From contig JBDLWO010000126.1 of assembly GCA_039804245.1 (NCBI GenBank), forward strand, positions 1-6,790: a stretch of DNA of 6,790 nucleotides, given 5' to 3'. The notes below the pieces were generated by a model. The model was not told the DNA's origin, made no database searches, and saw only the letters and a program-made list of their open reading frames with translations. This stretch comes from M3007 sp039804245 (GTDB taxonomy: Bacteria > Bacteroidota > Bacteroidia > Chitinophagales > Saprospiraceae). Shown here piece after piece: positions 6,671 to 6,790 of the stretch; the first letter of the stretch is position 1; each line of letters begins with the position of its first letter. The position numbers and the translations under genes were made by a program.

Positions 6671-6710
6671 CAACTTCTGAACAAGGCAACATCTGCTGTA
6701 TTTGGCTGAT

Positions 6711-6790
6711 ATGCGATCAGATTCAGTCCTGGACTTTATGAATGACCAACTTATTGAGAATTATATCAAACAATTCAGGGGGCTAAAAAG
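6711..6790 (+). CDS. Possible start of an unidentified gene, cut off by right edge
   Basis: From ATG at 6711 the frame is open to the window end (26 codons; MRSDSVLDF, then MNDQLIENYIKQFRGLK). The frame is closed upstream by TGA at 6678-6680. The alternative ATG at 6738 would start at MNDQL. A promoter-like TTTG/TAATTTTA pair lies upstream. The pattern LIENYIKQFRGLK is an amphipathic helix and faintly recalls the N-termini of some HNH-endonuclease-like proteins, but this is too short to identify a family. It may also be a chance frame. Confidence 0.35.
   Translation, partial: MRSDSVLDFMNDQLIENYIKQFRGLK

Larger units (their letters stand above)
6312..6710. other. Non-coding stretch after proS
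   Basis: I find no convincing gene here on either strand, and no tRNA: GGTTCGA at 6520-6526 resembles a T-loop but has no matching stems. The stretch holds the proS-proximal hairpin, an A/T-rich inverted repeat with T run, a pair of 20-base direct repeats, a small palindrome and a possible promoter, listed separately. A 23-codon frame at 6532-6603 is noted under findings. Confidence 0.6.

Overview
The window most likely comes from a member of the Bacteroidota, possibly a saprospire-like or flavobacteria-like lineage; I cannot place it further. Four things point there. The prolyl-tRNA synthetase is the short 488-residue type with the sequence style typical of that phylum. An OmpP1/FadL outer-membrane protein of the kind often labelled 'hemin receptor' in Bacteroidota is present. 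Start codons lack Shine-Dalgarno sequences and have A/T-rich upstream stretches. Matches to the Bacteroidota promoter -7 consensus TAnnTTTG lie where promoters are expected.

Layout. On the minus strand three genes for exported proteins run right to left: a secreted Trp/Tyr/Asn-rich low-complexity protein of unknown function (4602 to 3229), an OmpP1/FadL-family outer-membrane beta-barrel (3055 to 1577), and, 14 bases further on, a secreted M1-family zinc aminopeptidase (1562 to beyond the left edge, C-terminus missing). A 173-base gap with a 13-bp GC-rich hairpin separates the first two genes. The barrel and peptidase genes look like one transcript. On the plus strand, divergent from this cluster, lies proS (4845-6311). 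The 242-base divergent gap holds two back-to-back -7 promoter elements one base apart (4701-4717) and a proS leader of about 120 bases with GGTTAA repeats.

Right end. Bases 6312-6710 contain no convincing gene. They hold a 15-16 bp hairpin just after proS (likely terminator), an A/T-rich inverted repeat followed by six T, a pair of 20-base imperfect direct repeats and a small palindrome. A possible new plus-strand gene starts at 6711 or 6738 and runs off the right edge; too little is present to identify it.

How it works together. proS is housekeeping translation. The minus-strand genes suggest a cell-surface module: a surface or periplasmic low-complexity protein, a channel for hydrophobic compounds, and a peptidase acting on peptides in the periplasm or outside. 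The functional link between them is inferred from gene order only. I saw no CRISPR array, tRNA, rRNA, insertion sequence or phage gene, and no clear new multi-gene system. The most interesting points are the symmetric divergent promoter, the three-segment hairpin between 3127 and 3208, and the unusual composition of the 3229-4602 protein.
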